A program made the translations under genes and the position numbers. A stretch of DNA of 64,000 nt from JANSWY01 sp965228955 (GTDB taxonomy: Bacteria; Bacteroidota; Bacteroidia; Cytophagales; Cyclobacteriaceae). The notes beneath the pieces are model-generated. The model was given only the letters and a program-made list of their open reading frames with translations. It searched no databases and was not told the DNA's origin. The stretch spans positions 2,294,001 through 2,358,000 of the forward strand of contig OZ245848.1 in the NCBI GenBank assembly GCA_965228955.1, written 5' to 3'. Of the stretch, positions 36,401 to 44,351 are shown in pieces (position 1 is the stretch's first letter; the number at the start of each line of letters is the position of its first letter).

Positions 36401-38159
36401 AGATATTACAGTAACTATTGAAGATAATTTAAACCCAACTCTAGTTTCACAGGATATGACATATTCCTTGGATGATACAGGGTCAATTGTTGTTGATGCT
36501 TCAGACTTAGATAATGGTTCATCTGATAATTGTACGATTGCGACAGATTTAGCATATGCACTTAGTATTAATGAATTTACATGTGATCATATTGGGAGTA
36601 ATTCTGTCACATTAACAGTAACAGATGAAAGCGGCAATAGTACTTCTGGAACTGTTAATGTAACAATTATTGATGACTCAGCTCCAAGTGTAGAGATCCA
36701 AGATATTGTTATCTGGCTTGATGAAGACCTATCTGCGACAATCACAGCAGAAGATGTAGATAATGGCAGTTCCGATAACTGCAATATCACATCTTTAACG
36801 CTTGATGTTACAACATTCGGAGAGCAAAACATAGGAGAGAACACAGTGACATTGACAGCAATTGATGCATCAGGGAATGAATCAAGTACTAATGCAATTG
36901 TTACTGTTAAGGAAATGCTTTCACAAAGCTTGAGTTTCTCAGCTATTGATGATAAAACTTATGGTGATGCACCATTTGTTCCTGAAGCTTTCTCCGATTT
37001 GGAATTGCCAGTTTCCTATCAGTTGCTTAGTGGTCCTGCTACTTTTGATGAAGGCTTTGTAAGAATAAATGGTGTTGGAACTATTGTTTTAGAGGCCTCT
37101 CAGAATGGAAATGATACAGTCTATTCTGCCGAACCTGTACAAATCTCTATACTAGTGAATTCAGCAGATTTGACTGTTACGGCTGATGATATTTCGATTA
37201 CTTATGGGGATAATATTCCAACACTGACATATTCCTATTCAGGTTTTGTGAATGGAGAAGATAGTGAATCAATCACCGAAGCACCTTTGATTTCAACAAC
37301 TGCACATTCTGAGAGTAATGCAGGTGTGTATCCAATCACAATATCCGGAGGAATTGCTTCTAACTATACAATGAGCTATGCTGATGCTAGCCTTACAATT
37401 AATAAAGCAAGCCAAACGATTTCATTGGCATCAATAGAAAATCAAGATAATACCACAACAACAGTTCCGATATCAGCCAGCACCAGTTCAGGGTTAGCCT
37501 TATCGCTTTCCGTGACTGGTCCGGCTACTATCGATGGAATGAATCTAATCCTTGATGGTACTTTGGGAACAGTGACACTTACGGCATCTCAAACCGGTAA
37601 TGAAAATTACTTAGCAGCGGCAGATGTTTCAACCACATTTGAGGTAATTGATCCTTGCGTTGATTTCGAAATTGAAGTTAGTACAGTAACTGATGCTACA
37701 TTAGGAGGAGATGGTGAAATCGATATTACGTTAAGTGGTGGTAATGGGACACTGGCTTTTGATTGGAGTAACGGAGCTTCAACCGAGGATTTATCAGGTT
37801 TGGATCCGGGGCAATACACGGTTGTCGTGACTGATGAAAAAGGTTGTTCGGTTACTGCAACAATTGAAATTCAGGATTTAATCTTATCAGCAAGAGATGT
37901 TGGTTCACTGAAAGTATTCAATGTTTATCCAAATCCAGTAAGAGATGTATTGACTATTTCTAATGAGGATGGTAATTGGAATAATGGACAAATTTTAATC
38001 TATGACATGTCTGGAAGACAAGTGATGAATAAGAAACTGCAATTTGATATAACATCAAAGGTTACGATTGATGTTAACCATCTGAAATCAGGTCAGTATC
38101 TGATGATGATTTCAGCAGAAGGAATATCAGAGAAAGGTATTTTGATTCGTCAACCTTAA
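33405..38159 (+). CDS. Large T9SS-secreted adhesin with LamG, HYR-like, MBG and SprB repeats
   Basis: 1584 residues from the ATG at 33405 (signal peptide ending SSLALGQ). Order: a LamG/concanavalin domain (about 25-270); three HYR-like repeats with the D-N-G-S core (about 275-525); a second LamG domain (about 605-790); four more D-N-G-S repeats (about 845-1180); an MBG/YDG-type region (ADDISITYGDNIPTLTY, about 1190-1440); one SprB-type repeat (GGDGEIDITLSGGNGTL, near 1465-1530); and a type A T9SS sorting domain (VFNVYPNPVRDVLTI to the end). Most repeats keep two Cys that may form a disulfide. It is likely a cell-surface or released carbohydrate- or cell-binding adhesin. No enzyme domain is seen. 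Confidence 0.93.
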   Translation: MKLRILLCLIFLSSLALGQIQTTNLEGEYRFTNGVLDDTAGENDLTQNGSNLTFSQNRAGGTDRAIDLNGDYLTRNGMADSPITISFWIKTTTNDSNKRVIIDQTERSSDSEGFTERGWYAYLKDGKVGVAANFLSHYWNNTAAGADKHSGYFNTEATNILSDGTWHNVVFTAFGQKISTWSPSGWTYEVRYTYVLYIDGTFAVSNPVDVTVSQVGLYWRLVNPNIRMTVGNNRSSNSANVYEDEIDDIRFYNAVLSGTEIIALAAETGCAGSTSVTAISQDITVELDSEGNASITPDQVDNGSINTCGDSPELSLDITEFSCDDLGDNTVTLSVVDEDGNTDNTTAVVTVVPLITVSASSSMTTVYLDENGEVTVSPEDIDDGSTTCCGDEHITLSLDQTDFNCSNVGSNITLTLTASDIYGNSESTTALILPEDTISPTVLGQDVTVTLDENTGDASITTADVDNGSTDNCTLTLSLSKSSFGCEDIGENTVTLTGTDGRGNSASVDVTVTVNSIVNDEALSTSTTAFCPDGSAGATISTASSVANVNYYLRNSEDNSIVDGPITGTGSALDFSTGNISETTTYNVFAEFSNSVPTNYGLDFDGVNDYVSASVDASFDYTSGFSFESWVKSPLPGTTGGYLPVFFLGTSAVSDVEVYTQQTTNNLVVVFNRGSSGLGGYSFTPPPNNVWYHLAVTYDGTNVKVYYDGVEQSIVDSSNPPGALLKSSGSGMSFGYVNSSAFLSAWGSKNFLGQMDEIRVWSTVRTQTEISDNMSACGDPDDSGMVAYFPLSEGSGSTTTDEVSGINAVLQNMDASTDWIEPTITLTCEPETCGVQMTQEIIIGDSEAPSIASQNLSVTLDENGEASIEAADFDNGSTDNCTASEDLQFSSSQISFDCSDVGVKDVTFSVTDLAGNTSEVTVEVTVTDDQSPTLVASNLVLELDENGSVSANPEDADNGSTDNCSLSFELSQTDFDCSHIGDNTVTVTITDAGGNSSSQDITVTIEDNLNPTLVSQDMTYSLDDTGSIVVDASDLDNGSSDNCTIATDLAYALSINEFTCDHIGSNSVTLTVTDESGNSTSGTVNVTIIDDSAPSVEIQDIVIWLDEDLSATITAEDVDNGSSDNCNITSLTLDVTTFGEQNIGENTVTLTAIDASGNESSTNAIVTVKEMLSQSLSFSAIDDKTYGDAPFVPEAFSDLELPVSYQLLSGPATFDEGFVRINGVGTIVLEASQNGNDTVYSAEPVQISILVNSADLTVTADDISITYGDNIPTLTYSYSGFVNGEDSESITEAPLISTTAHSESNAGVYPITISGGIASNYTMSYADASLTINKASQTISLASIENQDNTTTTVPISASTSSGLALSLSVTGPATIDGMNLILDGTLGTVTLTASQTGNENYLAAADVSTTFEVIDPCVDFEIEVSTVTDATLGGDGEIDITLSGGNGTLAFDWSNGASTEDLSGLDPGQYTVVVTDEKGCSVTATIEIQDLILSARDVGSLKVFNVYPNPVRDVLTISNEDGNWNNGQILIYDMSGRQVMNKKLQFDITSKVTIDVNHLKSGQYLMMISAEGISEKGILIRQP

Positions 38160-38196
38160 GAGAGGCGAAGGCCTCAATCAGCTCGATTTGAACAGA

Positions 38197-38228
38197 AAAA
38201 AGACGTGGTTAATAAGCCACGTCTTTTT
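38197..38228. terminator. Bidirectional Rho-independent terminator
   Basis: AAAAAGACGTGG (38197-38208) pairs perfectly with CCACGTCTTTTT (38217-38228) around an 8-base loop. It carries A before and T after the GC core, so it can stop transcription both ways. It lies between the convergent adhesin and SGNH-like lipoprotein genes. Confidence 0.9.
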
Positions 38229-38253
38229 AATTTATTTATGATTCAGAATATGC

Positions 38254-39513
38254 TTAGTAATTACTATCCCTCTGAACAACCTCCCATGCTAACTCCTGAA
38301 GGTAATCTCTAAGGTCATCATGGATGTACTCAAAACCATGAGTTCCTCTCAAATCAAAAACACCATTTGCACCTGATGATACCAACAGGTTTTCATACTC
38401 TTCATTACTTACACCTCTAAGTGGATATTGATTTTCCGCGAATGCCCATGAAGCTCTGAAATTATTTTCTCCAATCTCTATTCCTTCTGGCGATTCATTA
38501 AATACAGATGCATAGATCACAAGTGACATCAGGTAATGACCTGCAGATGCCAGGTGATATCCATCCTGGTAGAATAAGTAATCTCTCCATGCTAAATGTC
38601 CTTCTTCAGTTATCCCATTACTTTCAGCTACAGCTTCAAATCCAGGAACAATGCCAGCTTCTACATCTCTTATGAATTGCGCCATTGCAAATCCAGCTGG
38701 AATAAAGACAATATCAGGCCTGTTGGCGTGATGCACAAAGTGTTGCCACTTAACTCCTTCATAATCAATCCGATCGGCTAATGGAAGATCTGGGTAATTT
38801 TGACCTGTTCTGATGTCTTCCTCAATTTGAGAATATGACGGACGAACGTAATCCTGGTTTGATAGTCTTGTGTCTCCATTTTCAACTTCGTTCCATCCAA
38901 GAGACCAGGTTTGGTAATAGAAGGTGAGACTATTTGAATTACCACAAGACAAAGCATCCTTGTACAATTGAACGTAATAAGGATTGAAATACCAGGCGAA
39001 TTCTGGATTACTCCATTGTTCGGGAACTTCATAACCTTCAGGCCTGCAGCCGGTTATTGGGTCATTACTATCTGTTCCATGGTAATCAACATTGTAATTT
39101 TGATAATCCCATTCTTCTGTGATTACAGCGAAATCGTAGGAGTGAGTATCGCCATTTAAAACATCTCTTACAAATTCATAATCGATTTTTCCTCCAAGAC
39201 TCAATCCACTAAATGTTTCATGAGCATTTTCAGGATCATAATTTGTGACTACATCCAGAGATAATTCAGTCGAGCTTCTTTTGAGTTGGGCCAGTACAGA
39301 GACGTACTCACCTACAACATCATTCATAGTGCTATGACCTACGAATAATGCATTCAGGTCTCCCTCGAATCTTGGAGTTGTGTTTGCATTTTGAAGTGTG
39401 TCTTCTTCTTGTTCAGGTGGTTGTTCTTCCGTAATTGGTTCATCTTCTGTACAACTTGCAAAGAGAATAAGTAGTACAAAAAGGATTGTTAGTCTGCTAA
39501 TTAGAAGTTTCAT
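38254..39513 (-). CDS. Lipoprotein, SGNH-hydrolase-like
   Basis: 419 residues. The lipoprotein signal has lipobox LFASC (Cys near 21) followed by an acidic Glu/Gln/Pro linker. The core begins NALFVGHSTMNDVVGEYV, where the Ser of G-H-S-x-M may be the SGNH nucleophile. Near the C-terminal third, YQDGYHLASAGHYLMSLVIY resembles the D-x-x-H block of that family. It is thus probably a GDSL/SGNH-type esterase or a DUF4886-like relative on the outer membrane; substrate unknown. It is divergent from the RhlE-like helicase with a 90-bp gap. Confidence 0.7.
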   Translation of the reverse strand: MKLLISRLTILFVLLILFASCTEDEPITEEQPPEQEEDTLQNANTTPRFEGDLNALFVGHSTMNDVVGEYVSVLAQLKRSSTELSLDVVTNYDPENAHETFSGLSLGGKIDYEFVRDVLNGDTHSYDFAVITEEWDYQNYNVDYHGTDSNDPITGCRPEGYEVPEQWSNPEFAWYFNPYYVQLYKDALSCGNSNSLTFYYQTWSLGWNEVENGDTRLSNQDYVRPSYSQIEEDIRTGQNYPDLPLADRIDYEGVKWQHFVHHANRPDIVFIPAGFAMAQFIRDVEAGIVPGFEAVAESNGITEEGHLAWRDYLFYQDGYHLASAGHYLMSLVIYASVFNESPEGIEIGENNFRASWAFAENQYPLRGVSNEEYENLLVSSGANGVFDLRGTHGFEYIHDDLRDYLQELAWEVVQRDSNY

Positions 39514-39579
39514 TTCAAATTTGTTGTGTGATTTGTGTGTCTTTGCATTGAGAAACGCAATAGTTGTGAGATACCCTAC

Positions 39580-39587
39580 TATCTTTG
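39580..39587 (+). promoter_or_regulatory. Bacteroidota -7 promoter element before RhlE-like helicase
   Basis: TATCTTTG matches TAnnTTTG, 16 bp before the ATG at 39604. Candidate -33 TTG boxes at 39564 and 39548 are at poor spacing (13 and 29 bases), so only the -7 box is supported. Confidence 0.45.
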
Positions 39588-39603
39588 CAATTCAATTACT
39601 TCC

Positions 39604-40836
39604 ATGAAATTCGATCAATTCCGCATATCCCCTGAAATTAAGGAGAGCATTCAGAAGCTTGGTTACAAGAAACCAACTGACATTCAATACAAATCAATAC
39701 CAGCAATTCTCAAAAGAGAAGATGTCTTGGCAATAGCGCAAACAGGTACTGGAAAGACCGCTGCTTTTGCTATCCCAATATTGCATTTGTTATCCACGAG
39801 AAAGAGTCAACATAAACAGGTCAGGTGTCTGGTGATGGCTCCAACACACGAATTAGCTATTCAAATTGCTGGAGTGTTCAAGGAGTTTGGTAAATCGTTG
39901 AAATTAAGATACTTAAGTATCCATGGCGGCACTGATCAGGCTCCTCAAATTGAGAAATTGCAGAAGGGTGTTGATGTGTTAATTGCTACTCCTGGAAGAA
40001 TGTTTGATTTGGTAAGTCAGGGTCACCTTAAACTTGATAAGGTCGAGATACTGGTTTTGGATGAAGCTGATCATATGCTCGATCTTGGATTTATTAAGGA
40101 TATAAAAGACTTGATGAGGCACGTGCCGAAAAGAAGGCAGACATTATTCTTCTCAGCAACAATTAATGAGACCATTAAGAAGTTGGCGTATTCATTAGTA
40201 AAGAATGCAATCAGAATCCAGATTTCACCAAAAGATCCGGTCTCAAAGAATATCGATCATTCTCTGGCATTCATCGAAATGGATGACAAAAGATTCTTTC
40301 TGGAGGATTTAATTAGAAACAATGTGGACCAAAAGATGTTAGTCTTTGTAAGAACAAAAGTTCGAGCTGAAAGGGTAATGAAAGCATTGAAAAGGGTAGA
40401 AGTAGATAGCGACACAATTCACAGTGACAAAAACCAAAAGGAACGTGATGCCACTATGAAGGCTTTTCGTAATGGTGACAATAAGATTTTGATTGCTACA
40501 GATGTAAGTGCCAGAGGAATAGACATACCCGGAGTAGAGATTGTAATCAATTATGACATACCTGAGTCGCCGGAACAATACGTCCATCGGGTTGGAAGAA
40601 CTGGAAGAGGTAGAGAAAAAGGAAAGGCTATCAGTTTTTGCAGTAAGGAGGAACGAGAGTTACTATCAGATATAGAAGCAAACTTCTCCAAACCTATTGA
40701 GCGCATTCAGTTATCTAAAGGAGATTATAAAAATGTGGTTGATTTCACTGATGACAAACCTCAGGATTGGAAATCTCTCATGAAGGAAGCGCAGGAAATG
40801 GATCAGCAATACAAAAAGAAAAAGCGAAAAAAATAA
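39604..40836 (+). CDS. DEAD-box RNA helicase, RhlE-like
   Basis: 410 residues from the ATG at 39604 (MKFDQFRISPEIKESIQKLG). The frame extends 23 codons upstream, but that part is unlike the family. Motifs: Q motif (KKPTDIQYKSIPAI), AQTGTGKTAAF, PTHELAIQ (His in place of the usual Arg in motif Ia), TPGRMFDL, LDEADHMLD, SATIN, then HRVGRTGRGREKG. It has a short basic tail and no extra RNA-binding domain, unlike the DbpA-like helicase at 9489. It is cytoplasmic, likely in RNA or ribosome metabolism. Confidence 0.95.
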   Translation: MKFDQFRISPEIKESIQKLGYKKPTDIQYKSIPAILKREDVLAIAQTGTGKTAAFAIPILHLLSTRKSQHKQVRCLVMAPTHELAIQIAGVFKEFGKSLKLRYLSIHGGTDQAPQIEKLQKGVDVLIATPGRMFDLVSQGHLKLDKVEILVLDEADHMLDLGFIKDIKDLMRHVPKRRQTLFFSATINETIKKLAYSLVKNAIRIQISPKDPVSKNIDHSLAFIEMDDKRFFLEDLIRNNVDQKMLVFVRTKVRAERVMKALKRVEVDSDTIHSDKNQKERDATMKAFRNGDNKILIATDVSARGIDIPGVEIVINYDIPESPEQYVHRVGRTGRGREKGKAISFCSKEERELLSDIEANFSKPIERIQLSKGDYKNVVDFTDDKPQDWKSLMKEAQEMDQQYKKKKRKK

Positions 40837-40926
40837 ATCACATCAGAATTACACACCTAGATACAATTTCAACAATTCAATTAATAAGTCAGGACACCAT
40901 TATGGTATTCCAGGAGCGAGTATAAT

Positions 40927-42618
40927 TTGGAAATAGGAAATATCTATACCGCTTTAATCACCTGCGCCATATTTATGGCCCTTGTTGCTTATATCTCTTA
41001 TCTCAAGACTAGAAATGAAGTAGGTACCAAAGATGGTTACTTTCTAGCGGGCAGAAGTTTAACAGGCACTTTCATTGCAGGCAGCTTATTATTGACTAAT
41101 CTGTCTGCTGAACAACTGATAGCTCTGAATGGATCGGCATATGGGTTTAACCTGACTAGTATGGCATGGGAAGTTACTGCTGGTGTAGCTATTATTTTAA
41201 TGGCTCTTGTGTTTCTCCCAAAGTATTTAAAAGGTGCTTTCACTACTCTTCCCGAGTTTCTAAACTCAAGGTTTGACGATGGCGTAAGAAGACTTTCAGT
41301 TGTGCTTTTTATGCTAGGATACGGACTTATTACGGGTCCTGCTGTACTTTATAGTGGTGCTTTGGCTGTTTTGCAGCTTTTTGATATTCCTACTTTGTTC
41401 AATATCACATTCGGACAAGCATTGGTTTATACGGTCATTACCATAGGAGTGATTGGTTCACTGTATGCAATTTTTGGAGGACTAAAAGCAGTAGCTATAT
41501 CAGATACTATCAATGGGGTTGGACTTCTTATAGTTGGAATACTTGTGCCTATTTTGGGTTTGATTTTGCTAGGTGACGGAAGTATTGGAGATGGTCTGAA
41601 AATTGTCACAACTACCAATACCGAGAAGCTAAACGCGATAGGAGGACCTGATGATCCTATACCTTTTGGGACGATATTTACAGGGATGATTTTTGCCAAT
41701 TTGTTCTACTGGTGTACGAACCAATATGTGATTCAAAGGACATTGGGGGCAAAGGATTTAGCAGAAGGGCAGAAGGGTGTTTTAATTTCGGGCTACTTTA
41801 AATTAATGGTCCCATTTATGATGATGTTGCCTGGTACAATTGCGTTTCACCTATATGGAGATTCATTGACAAGTATTGATTTAGCCTATCCCAAATTAGT
41901 AGGGGATGTACTACCTAAATTTATGACAGGCTTCTTCCTGGCAGTTTTACTTGGTGCAGTATTCAGTTCATTTAATTCGCTTTTAAATAGCGCTGCAACA
42001 ATGTTTGTGTTAGATGTTTACGCACCGTTAAAAAAGAAGGAGCTTTCAAATGCTAAACTAATTCAGGTTGCAAAGATCGCTAGTGTTGTTCTGGCAATCC
42101 TTTCGTTTATAATTGCACCTTTATTACAGTTCGCTCCAAAGGGCTTATGGGAGTTAATCAGAGTATTCACTGGGTTTTACAATATTCCAATTATAGCAGT
42201 TGTGGTTATAGGTCTATTCACTAAAAGAGTTCCTGCTTTGGCTGCCAAAGTAACTATCATTTTTCATGTACTAGCTTACGGATTGTACAGGTTTGTATTC
42301 GAGTGGAATGTGCATTATGTTCATATGTATGCCATCCTTTTTGGAATAGAGGTACTATTAATGTTGTTGATTGGACAGGTTAGACCAACTGAGTCAAGTA
42401 GTAATAATCAGGATGCCAGCACTGTAAAACTTCAACCATGGAAATATGCTATTCCTGTTTCAACTACTTTAGTTTGGTTTATTCTTTTGCTGTATTTGTT
42501 GTTTTCACCAATTGGTTTGGTTGGAGGAATCAAACCTATATTTTGGGTAATTCTTGGTGTTATTACCATACTGAACTTTACATTTTGTGTCTGGCATATT
42601 CGGATTAAACAAGCATAA
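40927..42618 (+). CDS. Sodium:solute symporter (SSS family)
   Basis: 563 residues with about 13-14 membrane helices. The TTG start at 40927 is supported by AGGAG at 40912-40916, 10 bp before it, and by the first helix beginning right after (YTALITCAIFMALVAYI). Family features include YFLAGRSLTGTFIAGSLLLTNLSAEQ near 38-63, AIFGGLKAVAISDTINGVGL near 180-199 and NSAATMFVLDVYAPL. It resembles the SglT-like sugar/solute branch, but the substrate cannot be named. No catabolic gene is adjacent. It stands alone between a helicase and a TPR regulator. Confidence 0.93.
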   Translation: MEIGNIYTALITCAIFMALVAYISYLKTRNEVGTKDGYFLAGRSLTGTFIAGSLLLTNLSAEQLIALNGSAYGFNLTSMAWEVTAGVAIILMALVFLPKYLKGAFTTLPEFLNSRFDDGVRRLSVVLFMLGYGLITGPAVLYSGALAVLQLFDIPTLFNITFGQALVYTVITIGVIGSLYAIFGGLKAVAISDTINGVGLLIVGILVPILGLILLGDGSIGDGLKIVTTTNTEKLNAIGGPDDPIPFGTIFTGMIFANLFYWCTNQYVIQRTLGAKDLAEGQKGVLISGYFKLMVPFMMMLPGTIAFHLYGDSLTSIDLAYPKLVGDVLPKFMTGFFLAVLLGAVFSSFNSLLNSAATMFVLDVYAPLKKKELSNAKLIQVAKIASVVLAILSFIIAPLLQFAPKGLWELIRVFTGFYNIPIIAVVVIGLFTKRVPALAAKVTIIFHVLAYGLYRFVFEWNVHYVHMYAILFGIEVLLMLLIGQVRPTESSSNNQDASTVKLQPWKYAIPVSTTLVWFILLLYLLFSPIGLVGGIKPIFWVILGVITILNFTFCVWHIRIKQA

Positions 42619-42670
42619 TATTCCTTAATTGCAACCATTGATAAGAAAGCAATAAACAACTCAAATTCCC

Positions 42671-42678
42671 TATATTTG
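42671..42678 (+). promoter_or_regulatory. Bacteroidota -7 promoter element before TPR-HTH gene
   Basis: TATATTTG fits TAnnTTTG, 60 bp before the ATG at 42739. No well-placed -33 box was found, so support is moderate. Confidence 0.35.
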
Positions 42679-42738
42679 AATAAACCGTCATTACTTTTTT
42701 GTACTTAGCTAGTGACGAATATTTCAAAAGCACCACCT

Positions 42739-44331
42739 ATGCGAAACCTTCTATTAGTATTAATTCTATTTCTATCACACATTTCATTATCACAAACTTT
42801 TCAGCAAGAGATAGAGTCTGTAATTGGAGAAATAAATAATGTACAAGAAAAAGTAGATACTCTTCATAACTGGGCCTCAAAAATCCTGAAAACCGATCCT
42901 GATAAAGCAAAGGAGATAAGCTTGATGATGTTGTCCTTAACAAATAGTGGTCAATATGATTTAGGGAAAGCCAGAGCTCATTATAACATTGGTAAAATAG
43001 CACAATATGGTCCCTTTGATGAAGCAATGGAAAACCTTTTAATAGCCAGAGATTTGTTTGTCAAGTTGGATGACCAAAAAGGATTGGCAAATACATTGCT
43101 AAGTCTGGCATTAGTTCATGAAGGTATGGGTTCTGAGAAGGAATCTGTAGATGCTGTAAAACAAGCTTCTCTAATAGCCAAGTCTTTGGGAGATGACAAG
43201 ATATTATCAAGATGTCATACAAATCTGTGTGCGATCTATCACTACTTCAACAAAATTGATTCTGCATTATACCATGGTAAGATTGCTTTAGGACTGAAGA
43301 AAAAGATAAATGATGATTATGGGACCAAACTGATGTTACTCAACATGGGTGTAATCATGGCTAATTATGATTCACTTTTGGATGATGGGTTGAATTATTT
43401 ATTGGAAGCCAGGGCATTATCGAAGAACGCCATCATGATCAATGATGTTGAGGCAAATCTGGTTTACGCCTACTCCAGGAAACGAGATTGGAAGATGGCA
43501 GAGGTTTATCTGGATTCAGCCATTGCAGGTAATGACACAATTGATAATGACTATACCTTAAGAGGTATCTACAAAATAGCAGTTGAAATGTATGAGGAGA
43601 GAGGTATTTATGCAAAAGCACATGAATATCTGAGGAAGGAATATAATCTGGATAAAAAGCTCAGAGGTTTAGAGGTAAAAGAAAGAATAGAAGTGCTTCA
43701 ATTAGAGAATGAAAACGCAAAGAAGGAGCAACAAATATTAGGACTGGAAAAGGAAAAGGCAGAAACAAATTTGAAATATACAATCGCTGGATTGTTGTTT
43801 CTTTTTGCGGCTATGGGTGGGGTAATCATCTTTTTGGTCATGAGGTTTCGTGTAAGAAGTGCTAGATTAAAGTCGAAGCAATTGAGCCTTGAACTGGAAC
43901 ATAAAAACCGGGAATTAGCTTCTTACGCAGTGAATTTTGTTCAAAAGAATGAAATCATAAACAACATGAAAGAAAAGGTGAATGAGCTTAACAAAAAGAT
44001 TTCACCTGAAAACAAGAAAGCGCTGAAGGAGATAAGTGGAATAATTGATGAAAGCTTTAGAGCTGATAAGGAATGGGAAAACTTTAAGTTGAGATTTGAG
44101 GAAGTACATGAAGGATTCTTCACTACACTACAACAAAAATGTCCAGACCTTGGTAATGCAGAAGTAAAACTCTGTGCGTTGATTCGACTAAATATGAACT
44201 TAAAAGAATCATCACAAATCTTGGGAATCTCACCAGATAGCGTGAAAACAGCCAGATACAGAATCAGGAAAAAGCTTGGATTAAGTAAAGATGAAAATCT
44301 AGCTAATTACATGGCTGCTATAACAGCATAA
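42739..44331 (+). CDS. TPR - transmembrane - HTH regulator (one-component)
   Basis: 530 residues from the ATG at 42739, which gives the signal peptide MRNLLLVLILFLSHISLSQ; a GTG 27 bp earlier is less likely. TPR repeats (about 40-300) precede a coiled coil (320-355), a membrane helix (YTIAGLLFLFAAMGGVIIFLV) and a cytoplasmic coiled coil (385-450). The C-terminus is a LuxR-like HTH: LGNAEVKLCALIRLNMNLKESSQILGISPDSVKTARYRIRKKLGL. This is a known Bacteroidota layout in which a periplasmic TPR sensor is joined directly to a DNA-binding domain in one chain. Signal and targets are unknown. It is convergent with hrpB, 20 bp away. Confidence 0.88.
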   Translation: MRNLLLVLILFLSHISLSQTFQQEIESVIGEINNVQEKVDTLHNWASKILKTDPDKAKEISLMMLSLTNSGQYDLGKARAHYNIGKIAQYGPFDEAMENLLIARDLFVKLDDQKGLANTLLSLALVHEGMGSEKESVDAVKQASLIAKSLGDDKILSRCHTNLCAIYHYFNKIDSALYHGKIALGLKKKINDDYGTKLMLLNMGVIMANYDSLLDDGLNYLLEARALSKNAIMINDVEANLVYAYSRKRDWKMAEVYLDSAIAGNDTIDNDYTLRGIYKIAVEMYEERGIYAKAHEYLRKEYNLDKKLRGLEVKERIEVLQLENENAKKEQQILGLEKEKAETNLKYTIAGLLFLFAAMGGVIIFLVMRFRVRSARLKSKQLSLELEHKNRELASYAVNFVQKNEIINNMKEKVNELNKKISPENKKALKEISGIIDESFRADKEWENFKLRFEEVHEGFFTTLQQKCPDLGNAEVKLCALIRLNMNLKESSQILGISPDSVKTARYRIRKKLGLSKDENLANYMAAITA

Positions 44332-44351
44332 TTTATTATTTGGGTTTCCTT

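Noticed and set aside
34736..36844. Antisense open frames within the adhesin repeats
   Set aside because: They mirror the repeated coding sequence, with low-complexity Ser/Thr/Val-rich products and no start context.
33405..38159. Repeats as a CRISPR or mobile-element array
   Set aside because: The repeats are coding, about 65-110 codons long, and diverged; they are protein domains.
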